Source of the DNA: Polyodon spathula
Lineage: Eukaryota > Chordata > Actinopteri > Acipenseriformes > Polyodontidae
Length of the DNA: 64,000 nt
Assembly: GCF_017654505.1 (NCBI RefSeq)
Contig: NC_054534.1
Location: forward strand, 46,103,226-46,167,225
Direction: 5' to 3'
A program made the position numbers and the translations under genes. The notes below the pieces were generated by a model that ran no database searches, was not told where the DNA came from, and was given only the letters and a program-made list of their open reading frames with translations. Positions 48,716 through 59,741 of this stretch are shown in pieces; the first letter of the stretch is position 1; each line of letters starts with the position of its first letter.

Positions 48716-48915
48716 GTGACATTAATTTCAACAGAAGATTGTGTTCAGAGTTATGAAAAGGGGACATTGCATGCAGATGGTGGGATTCTGTTTTGCTCAA
48801 CTTGTAATCTTGAACCTACTGCTCGCTTAGTAGATATACTGCATTTTGACCACACAGTAGGTCAGGATATCATTAAGACTCGTGTGAAGAATGGCATTGA
48901 TTTCATCTTTGTGTC
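48716..48915 (+). pseudogene. BED/CGGBP1-like zinc-finger fragment (tentative)
   Basis: Contains ADGGILFCSTCNLE, resembling the C-x-x-C half of hAT/CGGBP1-like BED fingers, followed by a His/Asp segment in place of the expected H-x(n)-H. Short and isolated. A separate piece at 51161-51300 (KLPKNSVKQLFQ, KADIPLYK-like after a frame change) could be a later part of the same kind of protein. Confidence 0.3.
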
Positions 48916-49009
48916 TGCCTTTCTAGTAGACAATGTAACAGGAAGAAATACTCACTGCTTACATCTATGCTTAGTTGTATATGCTTTTTTTATTATTATT
49001 TTTTTTTAA

Positions 49010-49556
49010 GTTGATAGGCTCCAGTGGCATATATGATGTCATATCATGTACTAATAATTTGACGGTATCTGTGGTTTTAAAACTTAACATAAAAAATAAT
49101 TTCTGTTTTTATAAAGAAAAACAAAAAATCTTTGGTTTTGACATTTTCAATATTTTGGGATTAAAGGCAGCAAAATAGGCTATGGAAATTACACAGTCAT
49201 TGTAATTAATGTGTCAACATATACTTTAAAGGTTTAACTCGAAAATGTTGCTGAAAATGTCATTCAAGATTTAAAGTAATTATTTTGTCTGCTTGTTACT
49301 TTTTTTTGCAGCCAACACAGACCATTTTAATGACTCTTGTTTCCAGCAAGAGTTTGTTTCATTTTTAAAGATTGTTTCAATAGTGACTCGAGTTCCAATG
49401 TTCCAATGTACTCGTACATCCTCAGACAGTCCGGGATATATGAAGATTATGAGGCAGGTGTATATGCAACAGTTTCAGCTATGTTAATATATTTATATAA
49501 TCACCATGTACTTGTGATATTGATATAGTTGCCTGCCTTATGAACTAATGCATCTG
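49010..49556. other. No recognised feature
   Basis: AT-rich intronic sequence. The open frame at 49293-49487 has no known relatives. Confidence 0.4.
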
Positions 49557-49964
49557 TTATCTGGTGACCCCAGCTCTGTCTCCTTTGGCTCTTTGAAAAG
49601 ACCCTGTTGCATAAAATCCCAAGGCCATTAATATTTTCACATGCACAGGTAATGTATGGCTTCTGGCTGTCAGACTTTCAAAGTCATTTTTTAGTACCTC
49701 GCACAAATCGAACATTGCGGCCTGATCTAATCTGAACAGTTGCATGATGTCCTTGTCAGGAAGGTTGAATATATTTATGCATGGCCTATAAATACCACTT
49801 TGCAAATGTTGTCTGACATTTTATTGTTGTTCACAGTGCAGTGATGCTGGCTCCTGGTGCAAAGGGTGAACTTCATGCTCCTCATTTATTACAGCATTAG
49901 AGACAGTGCCAGCAATAGCGACAGCATTACCCATACATGTTACAACACCAGCACTCAAATCCAT
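49557..49964 (-). pseudogene. PIF/Harbinger transposase first exon-like fragment
   Basis: On the minus strand from ATG at 49964 the frame is open except for a TAA at 49823-49821. It carries NLPDKDIMQLFRLDQAAMFD, then LKNDFESLTARSHTLPVHVK and LMALGFYATGSFQRAKGDRA. The LMALxFYATGSFQ-x-x-xGD block is a signature of the N-terminal half of Harbinger/HARBI1-type transposases. The DDE part is absent. Confidence 0.7.
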
Positions 49965-50080
49965 GTTTAGAGGGACGGGGACGGGTGTAGCCTTGCACCA
50001 GCACCCAATAAATAGGTGGGGCTAAGATCACTAAACACCGTGTGTGAATAGGTGAAGAAATATTTTATCCACTTCTTTAA

Positions 50081-50085
<5 letters not shown>

Positions 50086-50158
<73 letters not shown>
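50086..50158. repeat. (TA)n microsatellite
   Basis: About 70 bp of uninterrupted TA within the cplx1 intron. Confidence 0.95.
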
Positions 50159-50162
<4 letters not shown>

Positions 50163-53100
50163 CTGTATCAGTGTTTAAAATAAAGGAAGGACATTTTTTG
50201 CAAAAATCTTAGTTAATGCATCAGTTATGATTGCAATTAAAATGACAAAAGCACGGAAATGCGATGATAACCATAACTCTGCATTCCCTCCAACCCCCTT
50301 ATAAGCAGTGGAAGGGGCAAGGCAACACAAGCAACCACTGACAGCCATCATCAGTTAAGACTAACAACATACAACTCTGCAGATAACACAAGAGACATCC
50401 ACCATCATGGTCCACTAGGTGTACGAGGTCAACAGCCATGCCAGTGTGTTGGGGGTGTATATTCCACTGCCATGATTAATGTCTAGTGTGGCATCCACAC
50501 GTTTGATGTGCGTCAGTTTGTTGGGTGGAGGGTGGGGAACTGCATGCAGGGCAACATGAGGGGAAGTGTATTTGTATGGTAAATTTGAGAGTTTTTCAGT
50601 GTTATACTGGATCAGCAACAGAGCCGAATGGCCTCCTCTCATTTGTAACCTTTCTATTTTGTGTTCTTAACACTGCAACTGATATGGTGCAATGGTACTG
50701 CAGTGGATTATCACAGTGTATCTGATTGCATTCTGTTGAATTCTACTCAATTATCAGATCCTCTACTTTGTTTGTATCCATTTTTATAGCAGCTGCTACA
50801 AAAAAAGCACAACATAATTGTACCGTATGTCAACTCTTTTAATCAATTGGCAAATATATGTATTGGTTAATAGGTGTATTGTATTTATTAACTAGTTTAT
50901 AAATAGCAAACTAGCTTAATAGTCAGGGATCCTAGGACTCCATTTGCTGGAGAATAACATGGAAAAACGTGGATTTTCTGTTTTCGAAGATATTTTAGTT
51001 TTACATTAGGGGGAGGACAAAAACATGCAAGGCTTTATTTGTTTTTCTGATAAAAATTAACACAGGCAATGCTTTAAATTTACATAAACATACCTGTCTA
51101 ATAAAACTGCTTCCAATATTCAAGTTCAGTTTACTTCAGTATTCAGATCTGTTCAAAGATGCCGAAAACCGGGTCAACGAGTTTGAATGCAAGGAAACAT
51201 AAACAAGATGAGGCCAAAACAGTAGGGCCAACAAAAACACTTAAACTGCCAAAGAACAGTGTGAAACAATTGTTTCAGATTTTGTCAAAATGTGTGTAAA
51301 AGCTGACATCCCTTTGTACAAAGGATGGTAGCCACTGGGTTTCAATGTGAGCACTGCTACTGGCCTATGTGAAATGCATGGATGATCTTGGACCATTTTC
51401 TACTGAGATAGGTGGCTACTTATTCATACTCATACCTTCACAAATGGCACCATTTCAATATAAATATTTATATCATGTTTAAGCCATGTTGCACATACTT
51501 AAATTCATGCTTAAACCACATTGACAGCCCATGACTGGTACAATACATGGTCGTACAGCTCAGCTGGAAACAATCATGGAATACAATGGTACCATGCTTT
51601 GGAAAAGTTTTGTTTTGTAAACTGACTAAAAACTGCTGTGAATTATTTTTGTAAATAATATGATGTATACAGTATTTATAGAGGGGCTTGCTAAAGAATA
51701 AGTAGCAGGGTTCCAAAAAATAGTATTATAGATCCCAACGTGTTGCTACATTTTACACTGTAACTTTAAAGTCTGTTTCAAAGCTCTATTCAAAATATCC
51801 GCTGTAGAGCGTTTAAAAAAAAAAAAATTGCTCAGACTTTTCTGTTCTGTACCACATCATGGATCATTATTGCTGTGCTATCTGTTTGACAATGTGGGCA
51901 ATAATCCTAACACTATCAGTGCACTAGAGTGGACATTTTGAAAAGAGCTTTGAAAGAGAGCCTTAAGTTATAAGTGTAAAAAGTTGTCAGGACGTTAACA
52001 ATGAAAATAAAAATGACAGGTACGTTATTTATCAACATAATTGTACATTGTTTCAACATAACGCTATATTTTTCAGAAACCTGCTACTTACTCTTTAAGT
52101 AAGCATTGCAACTGCTCAAATCTTGCACTAGATCAGATGTTTAAACTTTCTGGCTGAAAGAGACATACTCATTACGTAGGAGTTCTTCCAAGAAAAAAAA
52201 AAAAAACATCTAACAGTAGCAATTACACTAAGACACTGTTTTCATTAGTTCTCAATAGCTAATGTTTATAACACAATATAAATGTTGCTGTATTTTGACT
52301 GTGCATTTTTGCTGCATTTGGCTGTTTCTCTTTAAGACTACAGATTGCCCCTGCAGTCTTTTCAAACCCAATAAAAATCTCAAATGGGATACTTCAAGAG
52401 ATACATTATGAAGCTCAATGAGCTATGTACTGTATGGTTCAAGTCATCAGTTGGACAGCCCTGTTGGACAATGCTAACCAGATGACAATAACAATCATTT
52501 AAAAAGGTAAAAGATCAGTACAAAACATAAATTGTGTTTTTTAAGCAATTTACACTTTAGCTTTCATGATAGTTTATGTCTTAGCTGTGATTAACTGACT
52601 TTTAGAAATATATTGAAAACACAAAGCCAAAATAAACAGGTTGGGCTACCTCTTCTAAAATAAAGTCTATAGGTTACTGCATCTTGATATAACATTTTTG
52701 TACAAAAAGAAATTGTTTTCTTTGTCTATGGAAACAAAAATCACATCATAGAAACAAAACACTTAAATATGGAGACTAAGCAACTAAAACAAAATGGTCT
52801 CCTAACCTTCACTACCGAAGTAAGAAAGGTCAATAATGAGAGGTGTATTCCCCAGTGCTTGACATGGTGATTGACGTGCCATTAGTAATGCCGACAAAAA
52901 TAGATTGAAAAGGTCAGTTTTCCCTCTGTTCTGACAGGAAATGACATTTAAACTTAGCCTTCAAATGTATATGATATAAAAATTCAGATCCCTAACTTAA
53001 TGCAAAGCAATGAATCTGATCAAAAAGGGTTCAGCTAGGTCGTTAGAAACTCAAATACATGTCTATTTTCTCTGCTCCAAGTCTTTGCTTTCCATCTCAT

Positions 53101-53624
53101 TTCAGGGTACGTGAAATAAAATGTGAATGGGCTCGAATCAGTTAGGACGACCCCGAGTGAAAAAGTTTAGATCTGGGTCATTCAACCATTCTGATGCAAT
53201 TTGATGTCTTCTTTATGGAAAAAAAAAATGTTAAGCTTGAAAATATAGATTACTGCCAAAACAAGGGTTTCTGAATAGTACATTATGATAAATTACCCTT
53301 TAAAATATATTTAAAAAAACCATGGCGATAACAGGATTAAACATACAATATATCCATTTTTCATGACACTATGATTTGTAAATATTAAATAATGGACTGG
53401 CTCTGGCAACAGGAATTTAAGATTTCAGGTTTGTAACTCACTGTAAAGGCTGCAGTGAACAAAAAGATTATTTTAAGCACTTTTTTGAAGTTAAAATGCA
53501 TTAGTCTGCCACTACAGCAATACATAAGGGAGAAACAATGATTCAGCACTTATAGTAAGTATAGTGGTTTATGCCACTTAAAAGATTTCTTCCTAATTGC
53601 TAACTGTTCAATAATGAGATTCAA
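50159..53624 (-). other. cplx1 intron, no firm feature
   Basis: Mostly unique-looking AT-rich sequence. The only protein-like trace is 51161-51300 (plus; see the BED-like entry). No exon with splice sites was recognised. Confidence 0.45.
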
Positions 53625-54500
53625 TTGATTAGTCATTTGGTAATTGGCTTTTCTAGATTGAATATGTTTGTGTATCAGTCACTTTGCTGGTGTGCCATCA
53701 TGAGTACCTCAGAGTCTGAAATCCCAGAGTCTGAAATCCCATTTACACAGACAACATTTTCTGTTGTAAGTGAAGATAGCAATGAGGAGTTTGTTTTAGA
53801 TCTAGAACATGAAAGTGACATTTGAAAAATAAAAATAATTAAAAAAACAAATTAGAAAGTGTTAAGTACTGAATGTTTTGCTGAACCTAAAACTTATGAA
53901 GACCTAAATATCCTTGCCAGAGATCGGTTTAGGAAAGTACTTGAGCAAAAAGTAGATGGGCTGTGAAGCTGTTTGAAGCATGGTTGAAAGAAAGAAATTG
54001 AAAAGCTGAGTTTAGATCTGACGTCTGTGTAAGTAGTGGAAATTTACTAAGTATGGACATTGCTGTCATACAGCCTTAGTTGTTTTAAATGATCCAGAAT
54101 TTGAACATTTTCGAAGTGTTCTTGAAGGGAAAATGAGAGCTTTGGCTAAATCAGGCGTGGGTTTGCATAAAAGAAAAGAAAAGGTTATTTCTGAAGCCCA
54201 GGAAGAAATTTAATGGAAAATGGGACTTTTCTGATCTGATACACCTGAAAACCTGCTGAATACTCTAGTTTGGCATACATTTTGCTATGAGGGTCAGGCA
54301 AGAGGATCAAATCTAAGAGTTGAAGTTAGTAATCAGTTTTAGTTGAGCAAGGACTCATTTGTATGTTTTTTTTTAAATATAATGAGGACGTAACTAAGAC
54401 AAACAGATGTGGTCTACAGCATAGAAAACTGGAGGGCAACCATGTTATTGCATATGAGAAAAGTAGCAGCTCCGACAGATGTGTGGTGTGACTATGAAAA
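53625..54500 (+). pseudogene. Crypton-type tyrosine recombinase remnant (DUF3504-like)
   Basis: 53699-53825 reads MSTSESEIPESEIPFTQTTF and an acidic stretch. At 54080-54345 one frame gives LNDPEFEHFRSVLEGKMRAL, AKSGVGLHKRKEK, then after in-frame stops (taa about 54210, tga about 54231) SDTPENLLNTLVWHTFCYEG and ARGSNLRVEVSNQF. These follow, in order, the pattern of the DUF3504 domain in ZMYM2/3/4, KIAA1958 and KCTD1-associated proteins, known to come from Crypton recombinases: GxGxxxK, SP-x-x-LLxTxxF and the R-x-x-x-x-LR block holding a catalytic Arg. Several stops show it is dead. A host KIAA1958-like gene is unlikely given the decay. Confidence 0.6.
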
Positions 54501-54799
54501 ATACATGAGTCTATGGTATGTGTGTTTGTTTTTTAGTTTATAACTTGCTTTTATTATAAAACTACTTTAATTACTGTTGCACTGCAGCTATTACATTGTC
54601 ACACAAGTTCTGTTTAAGATGTAAACATGAAGCGCTGTGTATAAAAGGCTTGTTTGGAGCTCATTCTTAGAGTATGTAGACTGCAGTCCTGTCTCTCCGA
54701 CATTGCTAAACATTGCCTTGTTTACATTGCATGCTGTTCTCCAAGTTTAATAAAGCATTACTATTAAACTGATCACAAAGACTCACACCAGTGAGCCAC
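54501..54799. other. No recognised feature
   Basis: Intronic spacer between the Crypton relic and the LTR cluster. Confidence 0.4.
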
Positions 54800-55573
54800 T
54801 GTGACAGAGATCGAATGACGCTTAGTGTTACACCTCCTTCCTGACCTGTGAGGGCACTAGAAAAAAGGAACAGAGTAACAAGCAAATGGCAAGACAATTT
54901 ATTCCGTAGGGTAGGTGGAAGTTGGCCATTTAGGAAGGGGGTGGAGCTACAGCACCCAAGCTCACTGACCCGGACAGCAGACGGCGTGGCATCCGAGGAT
55001 TGGAGGCGCGGATGCGCTCGTTAACCTAGGGGTCATGGGCAAGGGTATAAATAGGGGGGCATAGCTTCAGTGATCTGTTCCTTTGCAGATGGTTAGTAAA
55101 CAAACCCAAAAGGAGCCCATACATTTGTGAAATAGAAACCGTGAGTGTTCTGTGTAGTCGTCTGTCTCGTAACACTATTTGTTTTGTGTCGTTTGTCTTT
55201 AAAGAACACTCGCACGATCCGGAGCTGTAGCTGCAGGCCAGCATTAACCCAGACAGCAACAATCACTTTTCATTTTGGAACTGTCTTTTCACCACAAGCA
55301 CTTATCACGCACTGTAGGAACTGTGTCTGTGTTTGTGTTCTGTGTGGGTGAGGAAAGACGGGACTTTTTTGGTTGCGGGTCAAACCCGTGGGATTACAAA
55401 CAGGAGTGAAAAACGCCGCTGTACCACTTCCATCATTATTGTTTGCAGGTTTTGCCATAACGCTCTGGAAATTATAATCATTAATAAAGACCCTTGTACC
55501 TGTAAATCATTCGTCTGTGTGATTAATCCGCACTGCACTGCACTCACCTGCACGTATTCACCACTTTGTCACA
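54800..55573 (+). repeat. Solo LTR with exact 5-bp target duplication
   Basis: TGTGACAG at 54800 to TTTGTCACA at 55573, 774 bp. It is flanked by GCCAC at 54795-54799 and GCCAC at 55574-55578. It has a TATA box (GGTATAAATAGGGG, about 55044), an AATAAAG poly(A) signal (about 55484) and the family's shared blocks. This copy fixes the ends of the LTR-a family. It lies antisense in the cplx1 intron. Confidence 0.95.
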
Positions 55574-55882
55574 GCCACTTAACACAGGTGTGTTCAATTT
55601 TGAGTTATCATCCTTTTTCTACAGTACATGGTATCTTTTCCTGGCTCTGAGCTTGTGTAGAGCTTGCCTTGACATTCCTAACTGCCTGGCATTGAACAGA
55701 TGTTACATATTTGGTTGGTTATATTATACTATAGCATTATTCTCAATAAGATTCCAGCAATATTTTAGTTTTACAGCAGGTAAAGGAGTATTTGAGAAAA
55801 TGTGGCATGTGCAAAGTTTCTTTTTATATAATTTAATACTTATTCATTTAGCCTGAATCAATGTATCAATTATATTATATAT

Positions 55883-56466
55883 TGTGACAGGAAGAGAAGG
55901 AATCTGCACTGTAAATCTCCTTCCCAACCAGAAAGGGCACTGTGTAAAGGGGGTTGTACATTTTCCCAAAGACAGGCTGACTCGACAGCAGGTGGTAACT
56001 GAAAGTCGGCCATTTTGGGGCAAACGCATAGCTATGAAATTGCTGGACAACTCCATTGTGGCTAGCTGTGGGACAGGTGGCAATTAGATAAATCCTGGCG
56101 CTGGGCTGATCACAGGGAGGAGGTTGGCAGTACAAAGGGAACACAGTTACCTGAGACGTGATTCACAGCCGGAGCATGTGTGTATGTATGTTTTGTTTGT
56201 TATTGTTTGTATTTGTCTTATTGCAGAGTGACAATGAGCCAGCACTTACTCCCAGATCACTCCTCACTGCACAGCACAGCTCAGTACAGACAAAGAGCAC
56301 CACTTTTCCCCAGGACTTTCGCCATATTGGCTTCCCTTATACCATTGATGGTATATGGGCGACGTGTTGATTTATTCGTGATAATTTAATGAATATGGAT
56401 GTTTTTGGGAGATGAATACTGTTTGGAAATTCACTTCTTCACTGCACCACTCATCATCCTGCCACA
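55883..56466 (+). repeat. Diverged solo LTR of the same group
   Basis: TGTGACAGGAAG start and CCTGCCACA end, 584 bp. The flanks TATAT and TATGT agree at 4 of 5 positions. It shares CTCCTTCCCAACC and GAAAGTCGGCCATTTT with the family, but the interior is a different subfamily. Confidence 0.8.
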
Positions 56467-56760
56467 TATGTTATCACCAGTAATGTTTTATTTATCTTTC
56501 TAGTGAAAGTAACAAACACCTGCTTCAATATAGTTACTTCCTCCAGGGAATACAACTTTCTGCAAGCTATTCTACTAGTCTCCAGTATTTCATTGACACT
56601 CTAGAGCCCCTTTCAAACTGGCATGCTCTACACAGGTCAGAACCTATCCATGTCAAGACCCTTTCACACTGCATTTGATAAAACAGGATAGACCTGGGTG
56701 ACAGATGCAAGTGCACAATACATGTGTAAATGCCCCGGAAGCAACTTGTTATTGACACTT

Positions 56761-57432
56761 TGTGACAGAGACAGAATGATTCTTGGTGATAAATCTCCCT
56801 CCCGACCTGTGAGGGTGCTGCTGTGTAAAAGGAACAGAGTGCCCTGACAGACAGACAATTCATTCCCAGGGGCGGAGCTATGGTAGACCAAGTCATCAAC
56901 CTGGAATGGAAACCATGTGGCAGCCGCGGATTGGAGGAACGGTTGCAATTGTTAACCAAGGGGGCATGATTGACACTACATAAGGGGACGTAGCTAGGTG
57001 ATCTGTTCCTTTGTATGGTTAAATGCTGAACCAGAAGGAGAAACACATTGTTATCGTGCTTTGTTTGTTTTGTTTTATCTAAAATCTACTTGTTTGTTCT
57101 TATTAGACAGCTAACACGATCTAAAGCTGTCGCTACAGGACAGCACTAAACCCTGACAACACTGCATCTTTGTTCATGATGAATTGTATTTCAATGCGAG
57201 CACTATGGCACTCACTTTGTGATAGTGTGTGTCTTTGTGTGTGTCTTACTGTCTTCATCACTGCAACTTGTGTATTATTATTTCGGGACTGCTACCCGCT
57301 GTTTTGCCAGCGCAATACACATAGGTGTGTATTGCCTGGGTTATTCTTTGTGGTCACCAGACCAGGACTATAAAGAGAAATAAAACCTGTTTGGACCGTG
57401 AACTTTGTCGTTTGTCTGCTGTTCCACAATCA
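56761..57432 (+). repeat. Solo LTR of the Gmr1-like family
   Basis: Starts TGTGACAGAGACAG and carries the CTCCCTCCCGACCTG and GCAGCCGCGGATTGGAG blocks, an ACATAAGGGG TATA-like site (about 56978) and AAATAAAACC (about 57378). The exact 3' end is uncertain: the usual CACTTTGCCACA is altered to GTTCCACAATCA. Flanks CACTT and CATTT agree at 4 of 5. Confidence 0.85.
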
Positions 57433-59565
57433 CATTTTAAAGGTAATTTTTTAAAATTTTATTTTATATGAAGCTACTCTACTTGAAGAAAATGAATCAA
57501 TTTCTCATTGCAGATGAGTAAATGCTAACTTCCAATTTAGTGCATTCAGATTTCTGTTTCATGAAGCAACAGTTTAAAACATGCCAGGAAAAGCAGCCTT
57601 GAAGGAAAGCCAAAGCAGAATTGTAGTTATTGAATGTGTTTTATTATTATTTTCTCTTGAAAAATATTTAATTAAAAAACTCTGAAAATAAGGTGATATC
57701 GAAGAAGTGATGGCAGTCCATTAGTCAAAATGTACTGGAATAGCTCTATGTAATTAAAAAAATTATCAGAGTTAAGACTCCCTCATGAACCATCAATCAA
57801 TGAAAATGTTGTGGATAGAAAAAACAGCCAACCAAGCAGGACCTATTTTGTCTACCATGATTGAAATGGACTTGCAACAGGAAAATGTCCTCTAAGTTTT
57901 GAATACTTAAACAAAAGTTTGTGTGCTAAATATCGCAGGTATGTCAATGTTTTTGTTTTAGTTTTTGTAGATTTTTTTTTTTTTCCTTACAAACAAATTT
58001 GCTAAGGAAAGGAGTTCAATATTGTTTCAGGATGACAATCACAGATAACCTTTAATCCTTACACTTGTTTTACATAATTATTTTTGGTATTCTGGATTAC
58101 AATAATGACAAATGAAACAATATACCTGCAAGCAGCATATTTTTTATTTGTTAATAATATCTGGAAATAACTTACTCATCTATTAAATTTAGTGTACTGC
58201 TGGCTCCATCAGAAATAAATCACTGAAATGGTATTATACCTCTCCCTTAGGAATCTATCTGGAGTACAGATGAATCATGTTTGAAAATATCTCAAAAACA
58301 TTGAGTGAACATATTTAAAGTGCAAGGTTTGTCTTCTTATGCAGCTGCCCTGTTTTTCTTCTATATGAACTATGACTATGAAGTCTCGGTACAATAATAT
58401 GAAGAAAGTGTTATGTGCCATGAATGGAATGTAATAATTTGCTGTTGAAAGGTCATATTTTTAAGCAGCATTAACATTAATATTTTTCAATGTAGAGTAC
58501 CATCCTATACACATTTAGTATTTTTTTCGACGTACCATATGAGCCTATTTTTAAAAGGACATTTATTGTCAATTTTCCTCATTTAGACCCTTTACTTACG
58601 AAATATATTGTTATCCCTGAATAGATAATCTTCTCTTTAATAATATGCAAAATACTGTAATCAGAAAGACATCTCACAAGTAGAATAGTACCCTGAAATG
58701 TTCTCCTTATTCTAGGTAAGCAGTATAACTGGGGATGGGGAGATTGTTGCTGGATAACCTCACGCAGACTACTTGCTCACTAAAAAGCTTGGTATATTTG
58801 AGTAGATAATTGTCTCCTCTTTAAACATGTTTTAATAAACAATCAGTCTCAAGTTCAGTGGTACTCTAAATATGAGTAATTTACTAACAATGCTGGATGA
58901 CTAGGTGGAGCATTTGTCCTTAGCCAGAGAGAAAATGTTGTACCCAGCCATTCCACATTGACAGTACATATATCATATTTGCGGAAGCAGGAGTTGTCTG
59001 GTTAAAATGTTGCTGATATGCAGAGATAAACCAGCAACTAAGCTTTCCATACAAAGGGTTATAACAACTACATAAAAGAGAAGACATTTGGAGGTGCATT
59101 TTAAGATTAATAAAGGAACATTCCGCTTAAATCCTTCTGTGTTCCTCTTCACACAGAGAAATACATAAATAAATAATTTAGCTTCCTTGCAAGTGCTTAC
59201 TATTTTGGTATATACATATACAAATACTGCAATGTAAACCAACTGTCATACCATGCCAAGCTTTCTTACAGCATACTTTGACCAGTCTGAAAAACAAGTA
59301 CAATTTGGCCTCTAAACACACCTATATATCCACTTGGATGTGTTACAATACATGTGTGCTTTGACCCACACATTTGACCTTTTAATGGCTGTTCATAAGC
59401 AGCAATATCAGGACATGAGCTGCAAGGTAATAACGTTGATACAACCTTTGCTTTCCCAATGGGAGTAGCAAATATAAATAAGCCTATTTTAAAAATGCAT
59501 TCCATAATGTATGTACAGTATAAACTTACTGTGGTAAACTGTAGCAAGAAGAAACTTGTCCTTAC
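57433..59565 (-). other. cplx1 intron, no further feature
   Basis: AT-rich intronic sequence next to the donor of the 59566 exon. No repeat family recognised. Confidence 0.5.
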
Positions 59566-59741
59566 CTTATCCCGAATGCCTTGCCGCATTGTTTCCCTTT
59601 CGGCTTCCATTTTTTGATATTTCGCCTTCCTTTCCTCTTCTTCCTGCCGAAGGGCTTCTTGTCTTTCTTCCTCCTTCTTTTCAGCATCAGGATCTTTCTC
59701 TTCATCACCCCCCAGCATCTTTCCCATGTCTTTGGTAGCCC
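59566..59741 (-). CDS. cplx1: Complexin-1, second coding exon
   Basis: Encodes the last two bases of Gly11 and residues 12-69: [19 protein letters not shown], then an [14 protein letters not shown] accessory helix and the first half of the central helix, [16 protein letters not shown], which lies in the SNARE groove. A TATAG acceptor precedes 59741 and a GTAAGG donor follows 59566, leaving phase 0. GDEEKDPDA and MRQGIRDK favour complexin-1 over complexin-2. The ATG at 59727 is internal Met16, not the start; the true start lies in an upstream exon (MEFVMKQALG-type) not found up to 64000. The residue count with the 38148 exon is 134, the normal length. Confidence 0.97.

Noticed and set aside
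54080..54345. Host KIAA1958/ZMYM-type gene exon
   Set aside because: In-frame stops and the lack of splice-bounded exons make a transposon relic more likely.
59266..59727. 153-codon open frame starting at the ATG at 59727
   Set aside because: Only the first part is complexin; the rest is intron read-through past the donor at 59566, and the ATG is internal Met16.
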